The notes below the pieces were generated by a model. It was not told the origin of the DNA. It did no database searches and saw only the letters and a program-made list of their open reading frames with translations. Of a DNA stretch of 64,000 bases, positions 43,692-52,989 are shown one piece after another. Made by a program: the position numbers and the translations under genes. Origin of the DNA: Ignatzschineria ureiclastica (GTDB taxonomy: Bacteria; Pseudomonadota; Gammaproteobacteria; Cardiobacteriales; Wohlfahrtiimonadaceae); NCBI RefSeq assembly GCF_003121845.1, contig NZ_QEWQ01000001.1, positions 62,001 through 126,000 on the forward strand, read 5' to 3'. Each line of letters starts with the position of its first letter. Position 1 is the first letter of the stretch.

Positions 43692-44935
43692 TATTCATCG
43701 ATCTTCTTGAAGATTAAACTACCATTAGTGCCCCCAAATCCAAAAGAATTTGAAAGTACGATATTGAGAGATGCAGGTTGTGGTTCTTGACCAATAATAT
43801 TAAATTCCGCAGCAACAGGCTCTGGTGATTCAAGATTAATAGTTGGCGGAATAATCTGATCTCTTAACGCTAAAATAGAGAATACTGCTTCAATACCCCC
43901 TGCAGCACCTAAGAGATGGCCCGTCATAGATTTAGTTGAGCTAATAGCAACTTTACTGGCAGATTCTCCAAATGAACGTTTTACCGCTTCAAGCTCCATT
44001 AAGTCGCCCACCGGCGTAGAGGTACCATGCGCATTAATATAATCAATTTCTGAAGCTTCGATACCTGCATCTTTAATTGCTGCATCCATACATTGTGCGG
44101 CACCGGCTCCATCTGGCGAGGGGCTTGTAATATGGTATGCATCAGAACTCATTCCAAAGCCGATCAATTCTGCATAAATATGAGCTCCACGTGCTTTAGC
44201 ATGTTCATACTCTTCAAGCACTAATACACCCGCACCATCTCCTAATAGAAAGCCATCCCGATCAACATCCCAAGGACGAGAAGCTTTTTCTGGTGCATCA
44301 TTACGACGAGAAAGCGCTCTAGCTGCTGCAAATCCTGCAATACCTAAAGGGGTTGTCGCCATTTCAGCACCACCGGCGAGCATCACATCCGCATCACCAT
44401 AGGCAATTAATCTTGCCGCAAGCCCAATAGAGTGAGTAGCTGAAGCACAAGCTGTTACCGCTGCAATATTAGGACCTTTCAAGCCTTTTAAAATTGAGAG
44501 CTGTCCTGAAACCATATTCACGATAGAACCGGGTACAAAAAAGGGGCTAACTTTACCAGGGCCTTTTTCTAATAATACCGAATGATTCTCTTCAATCCCC
44601 GGTAGCCCCCCGATACCAGAACCAATCATAGCACCAATTCTGTCGGCATTTTCTGCAGTTACTTCAATCTTTGAATCAGCAAAAGCATCAAGTCCGGCTG
44701 CAATTCCATATTGAATAAAAAGATTCATACGACGTGCATCTCTTGGTGAAATATATTGAGAGATATCAAAATCTTTAACCGGTGCAGAAAATGTCACAGG
44801 TGAATTTGTGGCATCAAAATGTGTAATCGGTGCCGCACCACTTTTCCCTGCTAAAATATTCTTCCATGATTCTTCAAACGTATTTCCTACTGGAGTTACA
44901 GCTCCTAAACCTGTCACGACCACTCGGCGTTTCAT
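43691..44935 (-). CDS. fabF: 3-oxoacyl-[acyl-carrier-protein] synthase II
   Basis: This 414-residue condensing enzyme of fatty-acid elongation has the Cys-His-His triad in [22 protein letters not shown] and [15 protein letters not shown]. The N-terminal [15 protein letters not shown] is typical of FabF. It works on malonyl-ACP with the acpP product encoded just upstream. A terminator-like hairpin lies between acpP and fabF. Confidence 0.97.
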   Translation of the reverse strand: MKRRVVVTGLGAVTPVGNTFEESWKNILAGKSGAAPITHFDATNSPVTFSAPVKDFDISQYISPRDARRMNLFIQYGIAAGLDAFADSKIEVTAENADRIGAMIGSGIGGLPGIEENHSVLLEKGPGKVSPFFVPGSIVNMVSGQLSILKGLKGPNIAAVTACASATHSIGLAARLIAYGDADVMLAGGAEMATTPLGIAGFAAARALSRRNDAPEKASRPWDVDRDGFLLGDGAGVLVLEEYEHAKARGAHIYAELIGFGMSSDAYHITSPSPDGAGAAQCMDAAIKDAGIEASEIDYINAHGTSTPVGDLMELEAVKRSFGESASKVAISSTKSMTGHLLGAAGGIEAVFSILALRDQIIPPTINLESPEPVAAEFNIIGQEPQPASLNIVLSNSFGFGGTNGSLIFKKIDE

Positions 44936-44989
44936 TAAAAGTTCCCCTTTTACATTTTCTGATCTGCGATCCTAAATATGATCTTCAAT

Positions 44990-45031
44990 AAAAAAACGAC
45001 TGTGTAGAGCTTAAAAAGATCTAAACAGTCG
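44990..45031 (-). terminator. Terminator/attenuator between acpP and fabF
   Basis: On the minus strand CGACTGT (45031-45025) pairs with ACAGTCG (45003-44997), followed by seven T. Partial termination would give more acpP than fabF transcript. Confidence 0.7.
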
Positions 45032-45085
45032 CTTCTATTTCACTCGATTTAACCTAAAAAATAGGATAAATGCTTAGTTCAACTA

Positions 45086-45319
45086 TTATAAGTTAGCATT
45101 CACGTAGTCGATAGCTTGCTGAACTGTAGTAATTTTTTCCGCTTCTTCGTCTGGAATATCGCAGTCAAACTCTTCTTCAAGAGCCATTACTAACTCAACA
45201 GTATCAAGTGAATCCGCACCTAAATCATCAACGAAAGATGCTGAGTTTACAACTTGCTCTTCTTTCGCATCAAGTTGTTCCATGATTACTTTTTTGACTC
45301 GTGTTTCGATGTCGCTCAT
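45086..45319 (-). CDS. acpP: Acyl carrier protein
   Basis: This small acidic protein of 77 residues has the phosphopantetheine attachment Ser in [18 protein letters not shown]. The length and acidic helices are standard. It carries acyl chains for FabG, FabF and lipid synthesis. Terminator-like hairpins lie on both sides, which would keep its high expression separate from its neighbours. Confidence 0.98.
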   Translation of the reverse strand: MSDIETRVKKVIMEQLDAKEEQVVNSASFVDDLGADSLDTVELVMALEEEFDCDIPDEEAEKITTVQQAIDYVNANL

Positions 45320-45371
45320 AACTTCAAATCCTTAAATATTATAACAAAATGGTCTTTGCCAATTCTGTACT

Positions 45372-45397
45372 AAAAAAACGACTGTTGAATTAACAGT
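45372..45397 (-). terminator. Terminator-like hairpin between fabG and acpP
   Basis: On the minus strand ACTGTT, loop AATTC, AACAGT, then CG and seven T. The stem shares the ACGACTGT sequence with the hairpin after acpP. Confidence 0.6.
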
Positions 45398-45441
45398 TCA
45401 CCAAAATTAATACATTGGCAATTATAACGAATAAAAAAAAA

Positions 45442-46176
45442 TTAGTCCATTAGCATTCCACCATTCACATGAATGGTTTCACCTGTAATATAACCTGCAT
45501 CAAGAGAAGCAAGGAAAGTAACCGCTGATGCCACCTCTTTTGGCGCACCTAAACGGCCTAATGGAATATTAGCCAAAAGTGTCTCTTTAACTGATTCTGG
45601 TAGATCTTTAGTCATATCTGTATCAATAAATCCTGGCGCAACACAGTTCACAGTAATCCCACGAGATCCTACTTCTTTTGCCATTGATTTAGTAAAGCCG
45701 ATCACACCCGCCTTCGCTGCGGCATAGTTCGTTTGCCCTGCATTCCCCGTAATACCAACCACTGATGTGATATTAATAATACGACCAAAACGCGCTTTCA
45801 TCATCGGACGTAATACCGCTTTAGAGAGCGTATAGACACTCGTTAAATTGGTTAAAATAACATCATTCCACTCATCATCTTTCATACGCATTAAGAGCTG
45901 ATCTTTCGTAATGCCGGCATTGTTGATCAATATTTCTACAGCACCTTTTTCTGCACTGATCGTTTCTAGTACAGATTCGATGCTTGTTTGGTCAGTAACA
46001 TTGAGCACTAAGCCTTTACCTGAATTACCCAAATATTCACTAATGGCATTTGCACCATTCTCTGAAGTCGCTGTTCCAAAAACATAGGCACCTGCGGCTA
46101 CAAGCTCTTCAGCAATTGCACGACCAATACCACGTGTTGCACCTGTTACCAATGCGATTTTTCCATTTAAATTCAT
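45442..46176 (-). CDS. fabG: 3-oxoacyl-[acyl-carrier-protein] reductase
   Basis: This 244-residue short-chain dehydrogenase has the NADPH site VTGATRGIGRAIAEEL, NNAGITKDQLLMRM, and the catalytic Ser/Tyr/Lys in NITSVVGITGNAGQTNYAAAKAG. It reduces 3-oxoacyl-ACP. The ATG at 46176 has GAGGA 6 nt upstream; a TTG one codon earlier is not needed. fabD, fabH and plsX, which commonly precede fabG, are not here; the next gene is zapD. Confidence 0.96.
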   Translation of the reverse strand: MNLNGKIALVTGATRGIGRAIAEELVAAGAYVFGTATSENGANAISEYLGNSGKGLVLNVTDQTSIESVLETISAEKGAVEILINNAGITKDQLLMRMKDDEWNDVILTNLTSVYTLSKAVLRPMMKARFGRIINITSVVGITGNAGQTNYAAAKAGVIGFTKSMAKEVGSRGITVNCVAPGFIDTDMTKDLPESVKETLLANIPLGRLGAPKEVASAVTFLASLDAGYITGETIHVNGGMLMD

Positions 46177-46391
46177 CAACTTTCCTCTTTGAATAAATCA
46201 TATGAGCTCAATAATTAATACTCTTTCTATATACTACTATTTTGTATTGTATTATTTATGCTCACTAAAATATTTATTTTTTACTTCCCTATACTTTATT
46301 TTTCTATACCGACAACATTAATACTCAGTATAAAACAGACCAGTGTTACATTATAAACATGTAACGCTCAAAATATGACTATCAACAATGG

Positions 46392-47108
46392 TTATACACC
46401 GCAAATTTCCACTTTCAAAGTGATATCCGTATCTACTTGTCTTGGTGGCTCCCATGGCGTTTCTTGCTCTACTAAACGAATACTCAATTGATGACGATTT
46501 CCACTAAATTCAGGGAAAAAATGATAGCCCGATGTATTAATACGCAATAAAGCGGCACGCCATTTCACAGATCGATAATAAAAACCATGCTTAAAAACAC
46601 ACTCTTCTTCTACAGAATTTTGGCGAATATAAGATAAAACGAATTTTACCGCATTGAGGATATTGTCAATCACCTTCATCCATTCATAAAAATGTTGTTT
46701 ACGCACCTCAAAAGGCTGACTCAACCAATTATGCAATACAGGTAAATCAAAAGCACAAATTCCTCCGACAATCACGAACCGTTGCCGAAGTGTATTTAAG
46801 AATACATTTTCCTTGATTTCATCATAAGCCCGAAAAGATTGATGACCTAAAATATCTTTCAGCTCAGCAGCTTTCTGCCGCTCCTCTAAAGAATTAGAAG
46901 TGGTCACCATCATCGTATCAAGCTGTTTAATAAGCTCAATTTTTGTGTCATTTTTAGAAACTAAAGTCACAAGGTCTAACAGTGCTCGAACAGCTGCAAT
47001 TGTACTATATTCAGAATCATGCTCGATATAGACTAAAGATTGCTCAACAAGCATCTCAATGCGCAAAAATCGTCTAATGCTTTCAGTTAATGGAAATTCG
47101 TAAATCAT
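46392..47108 (-). CDS. zapD: Cell division protein ZapD
   Basis: This protein of about 238 residues matches ZapD (YacF): IYEFPLTESIRRFLRIE at the start, RQRFVIVGGICAFDLPVLHNWL in the middle, and YHFFPEFSGNRHQLSIRLVE near the end. It bundles FtsZ filaments at the Z-ring. I start at ATG 47108 with AAGGA about 6 nt upstream; an upstream ATG at 47129 adds seven residues. It follows coaE; yacG, often next to it, is absent. Confidence 0.93.
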   Translation of the reverse strand: MIYEFPLTESIRRFLRIEMLVEQSLVYIEHDSEYSTIAAVRALLDLVTLVSKNDTKIELIKQLDTMMVTTSNSLEERQKAAELKDILGHQSFRAYDEIKENVFLNTLRQRFVIVGGICAFDLPVLHNWLSQPFEVRKQHFYEWMKVIDNILNAVKFVLSYIRQNSVEEECVFKHGFYYRSVKWRAALLRINTSGYHFFPEFSGNRHQLSIRLVEQETPWEPPRQVDTDITLKVEICGV

Positions 47109-47148
47109 TATTTTCCTTAGTAAATTCAATATTTAATTCGTTTATTGC

Positions 47149-47766
47149 CTACATATCAGCATAATACTGATGAAGCTGATCAAGAATGCGTTCAACAAAA
47201 GATCTATTCTGATTCACTATAATATACCGACCTAGTAAACGTCTATCTAGCCTTGAAATTTGTGATTCGATCATTTGCTCTGCTAACGATCTATCAATCT
47301 TATCACGCTCAATCAATCTCTGTAACTGTAATTCATAAGGCACTTCAACCACTAACACCTCATCACATAGTGATAAATAAGGAGATTGTGAAGATATTAA
47401 GGGTACTACCACTACATAATAAGATGATTGTGTAGGGATAGAAAGCCTCTCTTTTACCACTTGTAGAATCCGCTGATGCAGTAGCGATTCTAAGATTTTT
47501 TTAGCGCCTTCATCTGCAAAAATCAGCGCACGCATTTTTTGTCGATCAAGTGCGCCCTCTTGCGTCAGAATCCCATCTCCAAAATTTGCCACAATCTCTT
47601 GTAGCACCATTTGGCTCTCAGCACTTTTACCTTCAGTCAATGAGCGAGCAATCAGATCGGTATCAATGATTTCAGCACCTTTGTTCGCCAAATAGTCAGA
47701 AATAGCCGTTTTCCCACAAGCAATACCACCCGTTAATAAAACGCTATATTTCTTCGATTGACCCAT
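47149..47766 (-). CDS. coaE: Dephospho-CoA kinase
   Basis: This 205-residue enzyme makes coenzyme A from dephospho-CoA and ATP. It has P-loop GGIACGKTAISDYL (about 13-26), IDTDLIAR, and the lid region QLQRLIERDKIDRSLAEQMI. It lies between pilD and zapD, the common gammaproteobacterial order. Confidence 0.94.
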   Translation of the reverse strand: MGQSKKYSVLLTGGIACGKTAISDYLANKGAEIIDTDLIARSLTEGKSAESQMVLQEIVANFGDGILTQEGALDRQKMRALIFADEGAKKILESLLHQRILQVVKERLSIPTQSSYYVVVVPLISSQSPYLSLCDEVLVVEVPYELQLQRLIERDKIDRSLAEQMIESQISRLDRRLLGRYIIVNQNRSFVERILDQLHQYYADM

Positions 47767-47793
47767 TTTTTACACCCTGAATGCGCAATAACC

Positions 47794-48573
47794 TTACCTA
47801 AACGAAAACAACATTAAGTAGTGAATTATACCTGAAATCCCAAGAAAAGGACCAAAAGGAATGACCTGCACCCTTACCCTTTGCCTAATCTGTTTCAATA
47901 CGATGCATGATAACGCCAATAAGGTAGCCAATAGCAGTACAGAAAAAATGGCCTCCAATCCACACCATGCTGCTAAAGCGGCCGATAATTTCAAATCTCC
48001 AAGACCTAAAGCATCTTTTTTCCCTGCCCACTGATAACTCATTCGAATCCCCCAAAGCAAAAGATAGATCAGAATGACTGCAATAATCGATTCTTCAAGC
48101 GAAATCACACTTATCCCTAAGAGCGCTACCACAACGCCACTCCATAAAAGTAGATAATTCAAAGGATCTGGTAGCAGATAATAACGTGCATCGAACACTA
48201 TAAGGCTAGCAACTAAAGTATAAAAATAAGATATTAGACCCAAAGCGACTAATACCTCATCAAAATTGTAATCATTAAATTCACTCACAGTAAAAACTTG
48301 GGCAGTAAAGAGTGAAAGCATGAGCAACAATATGACGATCGCTAATAATCCATAGGTAGCTTTTTGCGACTTAATCCGGCAATAAAAGAATGTGCTCCAC
48401 CACCTTATAGATGATAAATCGGGTCGCATAAGATCAATAGCAGGCAAATTCTTGGCAATCACTCCGCGCTTTATTTCAAAAAAAGTGACAATCCCCAAAA
48501 TAATGATTGGTGCAATAAGTGATATCAAGAGTAACAGCACTATTAATAAAATAATATCGATTGAGAACATCAT
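47794..48573 (-). CDS. pilD: Prepilin peptidase PilD (degenerate methylase/zinc region)
   Basis: This 259-residue polytopic aspartic protease has both catalytic motifs: FDARYYLLPDPLN (first Asp, then the LPD signature) and GLGDLKLSAALAAW (GxGD). It cleaves prepilin leaders at the G|F site. The N-terminal cytoplasmic loop after helix 1 should carry two CxxC pairs binding zinc for N-methylation. Here the region IDLMRPDLSSIRWWSTFFYC has a single Cys and no pair, so methylation of the mature pilin may be lost. Its ATG overlaps the pilC stop by 4 bp. Confidence 0.9.
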   Translation of the reverse strand: MMFSIDIILLIVLLLLISLIAPIIILGIVTFFEIKRGVIAKNLPAIDLMRPDLSSIRWWSTFFYCRIKSQKATYGLLAIVILLLMLSLFTAQVFTVSEFNDYNFDEVLVALGLISYFYTLVASLIVFDARYYLLPDPLNYLLLWSGVVVALLGISVISLEESIIAVILIYLLLWGIRMSYQWAGKKDALGLGDLKLSAALAAWCGLEAIFSVLLLATLLALSCIVLKQIRQRVRVQVIPFGPFLGISGIIHYLMLFSFR

Positions 48574-49655
48574 CCTATCGCCATTCCCATACTAAATAGC
48601 GGGAGATAGAGTGCGATCAAAATAATGCCGACAATGATACCGACAAATAGTAAGGCAATAGGGTCTAATAAGGCGATAAATCGAGTTATACGAGTTTCGA
48701 CAATGACTTGATGATATTCACCTGCTTTTGTAAGCGATTGTGCAAGCTGACCACTCATCTCGCCTACTGCAATCAAGGTCAACATCACATCGGTAAAAAT
48801 AGGGATATTTTCACCTGAAATGGAAAGAGATTTCCCTGCACTTATCTGTTGTGATAATAACGATACTTGCTGCTGTAAATAACGATTATCAATACCCGCA
48901 TTAAATAAGGCCAATCCTTTCATCATTGGCACGCCTGATGTGATCATAATCGCCATGACCGTCCCGAATCTTGCATTGAAACTCGCCATTAAAATAGGTC
49001 GGAGAAAAGGGACTTTTAAACTCAACCGATCCACTTGATATCGAATAAGACCCGATTTCTGATACACTTTCAACAATAGACTTATCAGAATAAAAATAAT
49101 CAAAAGTCCACGAAAGCCGACATCTGATAAAACCCATTGTGAAAGCGACATAATATGTTGCGTCAGCAGAGGAAGTTCAGTACCACTAGAAGCATAGAAT
49201 GATTCAAAGGTCGGTACTACAGCAATTAAGATAAATAAAAGCACCCCGATTGCCACCACAAATATCATCAAGGGATAGAGTAATGCTTTTCTGATTGAGC
49301 AGATCATTCCCTGCCTCTCTTTTTCAATTGTCACAATATGAGATAGAAGCATTGGTAATTTTCCGGCGCTCTCTCCTACCTGCATTAATGCAATATAAAG
49401 TTTAGGGACTCCTTTGATATTCGCAAAAGTCTCTGATAAAGGCGATCCAGATTTAATTTGAACTTCTGATTTTTCGAGAAACTTTCGAAATCCTCGGCGA
49501 GCTGCCATCCTTTGAAGTAACTGTATTGCAGAAACAATAGCCACGCCTGCACCTAACAATAATGCAAGTTGCTCCATTAAAAATAGTTGCTCTTCTCGCT
49601 TTAATTGCACCATCCCCAATATCCTTACAAAACTTTCAAACACCGATTGTGTCAT
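48570..49655 (-). CDS. pilC: Type IV pilus inner-membrane platform protein PilC
   Basis: This 361-residue GspF/PilC protein has two repeated T2SSF domains (about 22-145 and 225-347; FLMEQLALLLGAGVAIVSAI and FNARFGTVMAIMITSGVPMM). Each is followed by helices, and the typical MQVGESAGKLPMLL and IAVGEMSGQLAQSL motifs are present. It is shorter than the usual 400-410 residues, mostly at the N-terminus. It is coupled to pilD. The ATPase gene pilB, normally upstream, is not in the window; two tRNA genes lie there. Confidence 0.9.
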   Translation of the reverse strand: MTQSVFESFVRILGMVQLKREEQLFLMEQLALLLGAGVAIVSAIQLLQRMAARRGFRKFLEKSEVQIKSGSPLSETFANIKGVPKLYIALMQVGESAGKLPMLLSHIVTIEKERQGMICSIRKALLYPLMIFVVAIGVLLFILIAVVPTFESFYASSGTELPLLTQHIMSLSQWVLSDVGFRGLLIIFILISLLLKVYQKSGLIRYQVDRLSLKVPFLRPILMASFNARFGTVMAIMITSGVPMMKGLALFNAGIDNRYLQQQVSLLSQQISAGKSLSISGENIPIFTDVMLTLIAVGEMSGQLAQSLTKAGEYHQVIVETRITRFIALLDPIALLFVGIIVGIILIALYLPLFSMGMAIG

Positions 49656-49816
49656 CTAATGAATAAGGAAAATATAGTAAACAATATCTGAACGTGGGAA
49701 GATCAACCTCTATCAACTTAAAACATCTGTAAACTTAAAATATCCCTAGACTTAGAAGTTATAGCTTCCGCTTTAAGCTTTATTCTTGTGCAATGTAGTA
49801 CAAATATTAGAAATGC

Positions 49817-49846
49817 AAAAAACCTAGTAGATTTCTCTACTAGGTT
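49817..49846 (-). terminator. Terminator of tRNA-Leu copy 1
   Basis: On the minus strand AACCTAGTAG, loop AGAAAT, CTACTAGGTT is followed by further T. It begins 7 nt after the tRNA 3' end. Confidence 0.85.
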
Positions 49847-49853
49847 TTATATT

Positions 49854-49938
49854 TGGTACCGACGCCCAGATTTGAACTGGGACGCAGTTACGCACTACCA
49901 CCTCAAGGTAGCGTGTCTACCAATTCCACCACGCCGGC
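49854..49938 (-). tRNA. leuU: tRNA-Leu (anticodon GAG), copy 1
   Basis: Read on the minus strand this is an 85-nt class II tRNA starting GCCGGCGTGGTGGAATTGG and ending with an encoded CCA. The anticodon arm is CTACC-TTGAGGT-GGTAG, giving anticodon GAG. The variable arm is long, as expected for leucine, and the T-arm loop is TTCAAAT. It is identical to the copy at 50348-50432. Confidence 0.96.
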
Positions 49939-50133
49939 ATTTCAACTCAACTCGAAATATAAACTACTTCTTGAATCGAGAAAAAGATTATATCTTCTCC
50001 CTAGAAAAAAGCAATTGTATGGGCAAAAAATAAACAGCATTTTCTTCTACAATCCCCCTATAAATACGCATCTCTTTCATCTCATTACATATCTCTATAT
50101 CAGTTATATTACCAAGTACTATAGTAATATCGA

Positions 50134-50285
50134 TTCAAAATAAGCTTATTTAAAGGCCGGCGCATCAATTGTAAGAAGTGAGGAGGCCGTTCTATCCGGC
50201 ACCTTGTAAGTGTTGGTGAGTCAGGCTTTATATTCTTTTACCCCCCACAACAGCTGTTTAAAAACCATTTTTCTTAAACCAAATT
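50134..50285. repeat. Dispersed intergenic repeat, copy B
   Basis: This 152-bp stretch aligns end to end with 15059-15212 at about 80% identity by eye. The left end includes a perfect palindrome AAATAAGCTTATTT. GCCGG (about 50156) and CCGGC (50196-50200) can pair. The right end, CCATTTTTCTTAAACCAAATT, is identical in both copies. It lies between two identical tRNA-Leu genes. Confidence 0.75.
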
Positions 50286-50311
50286 AAAGCTTCACCAAAT
50301 TTCTAAATAGA

Positions 50312-50344
50312 AAAAGCTCTAGTACTTAACATACTAGAGCTTTT
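50312..50344. terminator. Terminator of tRNA-Leu copy 2
   Basis: AAAAGCTCTAGTA (50312-50324) and TACTAGAGCTTTT (50332-50344) form a perfect 13-bp stem with a 7-nt loop and end in a T-run on either strand. It starts 3 nt after the tRNA 3' end. Confidence 0.85.
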
Positions 50345-50347
50345 ATA

Positions 50348-50432
50348 TGGTACCGACGCCCAGATTTGAACTGGGACGCAGTTACGCACTACCACCTCAA
50401 GGTAGCGTGTCTACCAATTCCACCACGCCGGC
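50348..50432 (-). tRNA. leuU: tRNA-Leu (anticodon GAG), copy 2
   Basis: This gene is identical over all 85 nt to the copy at 49854-49938, including the GAG anticodon and encoded CCA. It lies 16 bp after secG, the same neighbourhood as E. coli secG-leuU, so this is probably the ancestral copy. Confidence 0.96.
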
Positions 50433-50448
50433 ATTAAACTGTTGCAAA

Positions 50449-50793
50449 TTATTGCGATTGAGAAGTTGTTGGAGCTTGCCCGCCAATCATAGGAACTTGT
50501 TGAACAGGTAACGAATCAATCACACTTTTGCTAGCGGTAATCTTACCAGAGTTAAACATCATTACAAGGCTCGTGATAAAAAATAGTACAACCATCCACT
50601 TGGTCATTCTTGCAAGGAAATTTGCTTTACCGGCAGCGCCAAAAACCGTACCTGAAGCGCCTTGCCCAAAAGAAGCACCAATATTAGCACCTTTACCTTG
50701 TTGTACAAGCACAAGACCAATAATGATAAGACATACCACTACATGAAGAACATAAATTAGATTCTGAAACATCTTCTCTACCTTAATTTGCAA
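50449..50793 (-). CDS. secG: Preprotein translocase subunit SecG
   Basis: This 114-residue protein has two helices (about 7-28 LIYVLHVVVCLIIIGLVLVQ and 62-82 MVVLFFITSLVMMF) joined by the conserved loop QQGKGANIGASFGQGASGTVFG. The C-terminal tail is Gln/Thr/Pro-rich. It stimulates SecYE-mediated export. It directly abuts tpiA (no gap) and precedes tRNA-Leu. Confidence 0.95.
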   Translation of the reverse strand: MQIKVEKMFQNLIYVLHVVVCLIIIGLVLVQQGKGANIGASFGQGASGTVFGAAGKANFLARMTKWMVVLFFITSLVMMFNSGKITASKSVIDSLPVQQVPMIGGQAPTTSQSQ

Positions 50794-51543
50794 TTATGCT
50801 AAAGCGATTTTTGTAAATCCTTCAGCTTCTAACGATGCGCCACCTACTAGCGCGCCATCAATATTTTCTTTAGCAAAGAGTGATTCGACATTTGAAGCAT
50901 TCACACTTCCACCGTACACAACTCTCACTAGATCGCAGATTTTATCACTGTATTTCATTAATGTACAGTGAATAAAATCATGCACTGCATCCGCTTCTTC
51001 TGGCGTTGCCGTCTTACCTGTACCAATTGCCCATACAGGCTCATAAGCAATAATGGCGTTATTAAATGCATCAATCCCAATAGTATCAATCACTGAAGTA
51101 AGCTGAGTCGCAATAACCGCTTCAGTTTGACCATTCTCTCTTTCTGAAAGCGTTTCGCCGACACAGATGACTGGCGTTAAACCCGCTTCAACGGTCGCCT
51201 TCATTTTGCGTGCGACATCGGCATCAGTTTCACCAAACAGAGTACGGCGCTCAGAGTGACCAATTAATACATATTCACAACCAAACTCTTTGACCATAGC
51301 GAGCGAGATTTCACCTGTAAAAGCCCCTTTGGGTTCAGGTGAGATATTTTGCACACCCACTTTAATATTGCTATCTTCTAAAATTGTACTTACTTGTTGT
51401 AAATAGATTGATGGTGGGAACACAACCACTTCAGCAGTCGCATCTTTTAGCGAATCGCTTAAGTCATTAAGCAATGCACGATTAGTAGCTAAACTACCAT
51501 TCATCTTCCAGTTTCCTGCTACAAAGCGTCTTTTTTGACTCAT
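50794..51543 (-). CDS. tpiA: Triosephosphate isomerase
   Basis: This 249-residue glycolytic enzyme has substrate-binding Asn/Lys in FVAGNWKMNGS, the catalytic His in LIGHSERRTLFGE, the catalytic Glu in IAYEPVWAIGTGKTATPEEA, and phosphate loops YGGSVNASN and GALVGGASL. It is the first gene of tpiA-secG-tRNA and diverges from mreB. Confidence 0.97.
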   Translation of the reverse strand: MSQKRRFVAGNWKMNGSLATNRALLNDLSDSLKDATAEVVVFPPSIYLQQVSTILEDSNIKVGVQNISPEPKGAFTGEISLAMVKEFGCEYVLIGHSERRTLFGETDADVARKMKATVEAGLTPVICVGETLSERENGQTEAVIATQLTSVIDTIGIDAFNNAIIAYEPVWAIGTGKTATPEEADAVHDFIHCTLMKYSDKICDLVRVVYGGSVNASNVESLFAKENIDGALVGGASLEAEGFTKIALA

Positions 51544-51638
51544 CTTGTTACTCCTTTAAATTACATGGATACAACATCGTAAAATACAGCATAAAAAATA
51601 AAAATTTACCAAATATTTAATCATTGAATGCCATTAAT

Positions 51639-51647
51639 TGCTATAAT
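51639..51647 (+). promoter_or_regulatory. Extended -10 promoter of mreB
   Basis: TGC followed by TATAAT (51642-51647) is a perfect extended -10 element 87 bp before the mreB ATG. No good -35 lies at 17 bp, as is common for extended -10 promoters. Confidence 0.55.
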
Positions 51648-51725
51648 CGTACCTTATTTTCCTAGGTCTGCCTACTTTTGCAATTTTATTTGGTAGTGAT
51701 AACACGATAACTGATTTTTCATTGA

Positions 51726-52787
<1,062 letters not shown>

Positions 52788-52818
52788 TCGTATTGAGTAA
52801 TCGGCTTAACTAATGAAT

Positions 52819-52844
52819 AAAAGATTGATACCCATCAATCTTTT
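52819..52844 (+). terminator. Rho-independent terminator after mreB
   Basis: AAAAGATTGAT, loop ACCC, ATCAATCTTTT forms a perfect 11-bp stem ending in T, 32 bp after the mreB stop. Confidence 0.8.
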
Positions 52845-52847
52845 ATA

Positions 52848-52890
52848 GTTACTTTCTAAGGTTTTATAGCTATTTAACTATAAAAGTAAC
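52848..52890 (+). other. Second hairpin in the mreB-mreC spacer
   Basis: TTTTATAG (52862-52869) and CTATAAAA (52878-52885) form a perfect stem. Outer GTTACTTT and AAAGTAAC can compete for part of it, so alternative foldings are possible in the mreC leader or mreB trailer. Confidence 0.5.
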
Positions 52891-52989
52891 CACTTATAAC
52901 TACCTGTCACTATTTAACTTACTCTATTTGCTCATCAGAATTCAACAACCTAGTATTTTGATGTATGTAATATCAGTTATATCAATATA

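Larger units (their letters stand above)
49939..50347. other. Spacer between the two tRNA-Leu genes
   Basis: This 409-bp spacer contains repeat copy B (50134-50285) and the terminator of tRNA copy 2 (50312-50344). The rest is AT-rich with no supported gene. Confidence 0.6.

Noticed and set aside
49788-50143. Plus-strand open frames across tRNA-Leu copy 1
   Set aside because: They read through the antisense of a tRNA and its terminator; no protein similarity is apparent.
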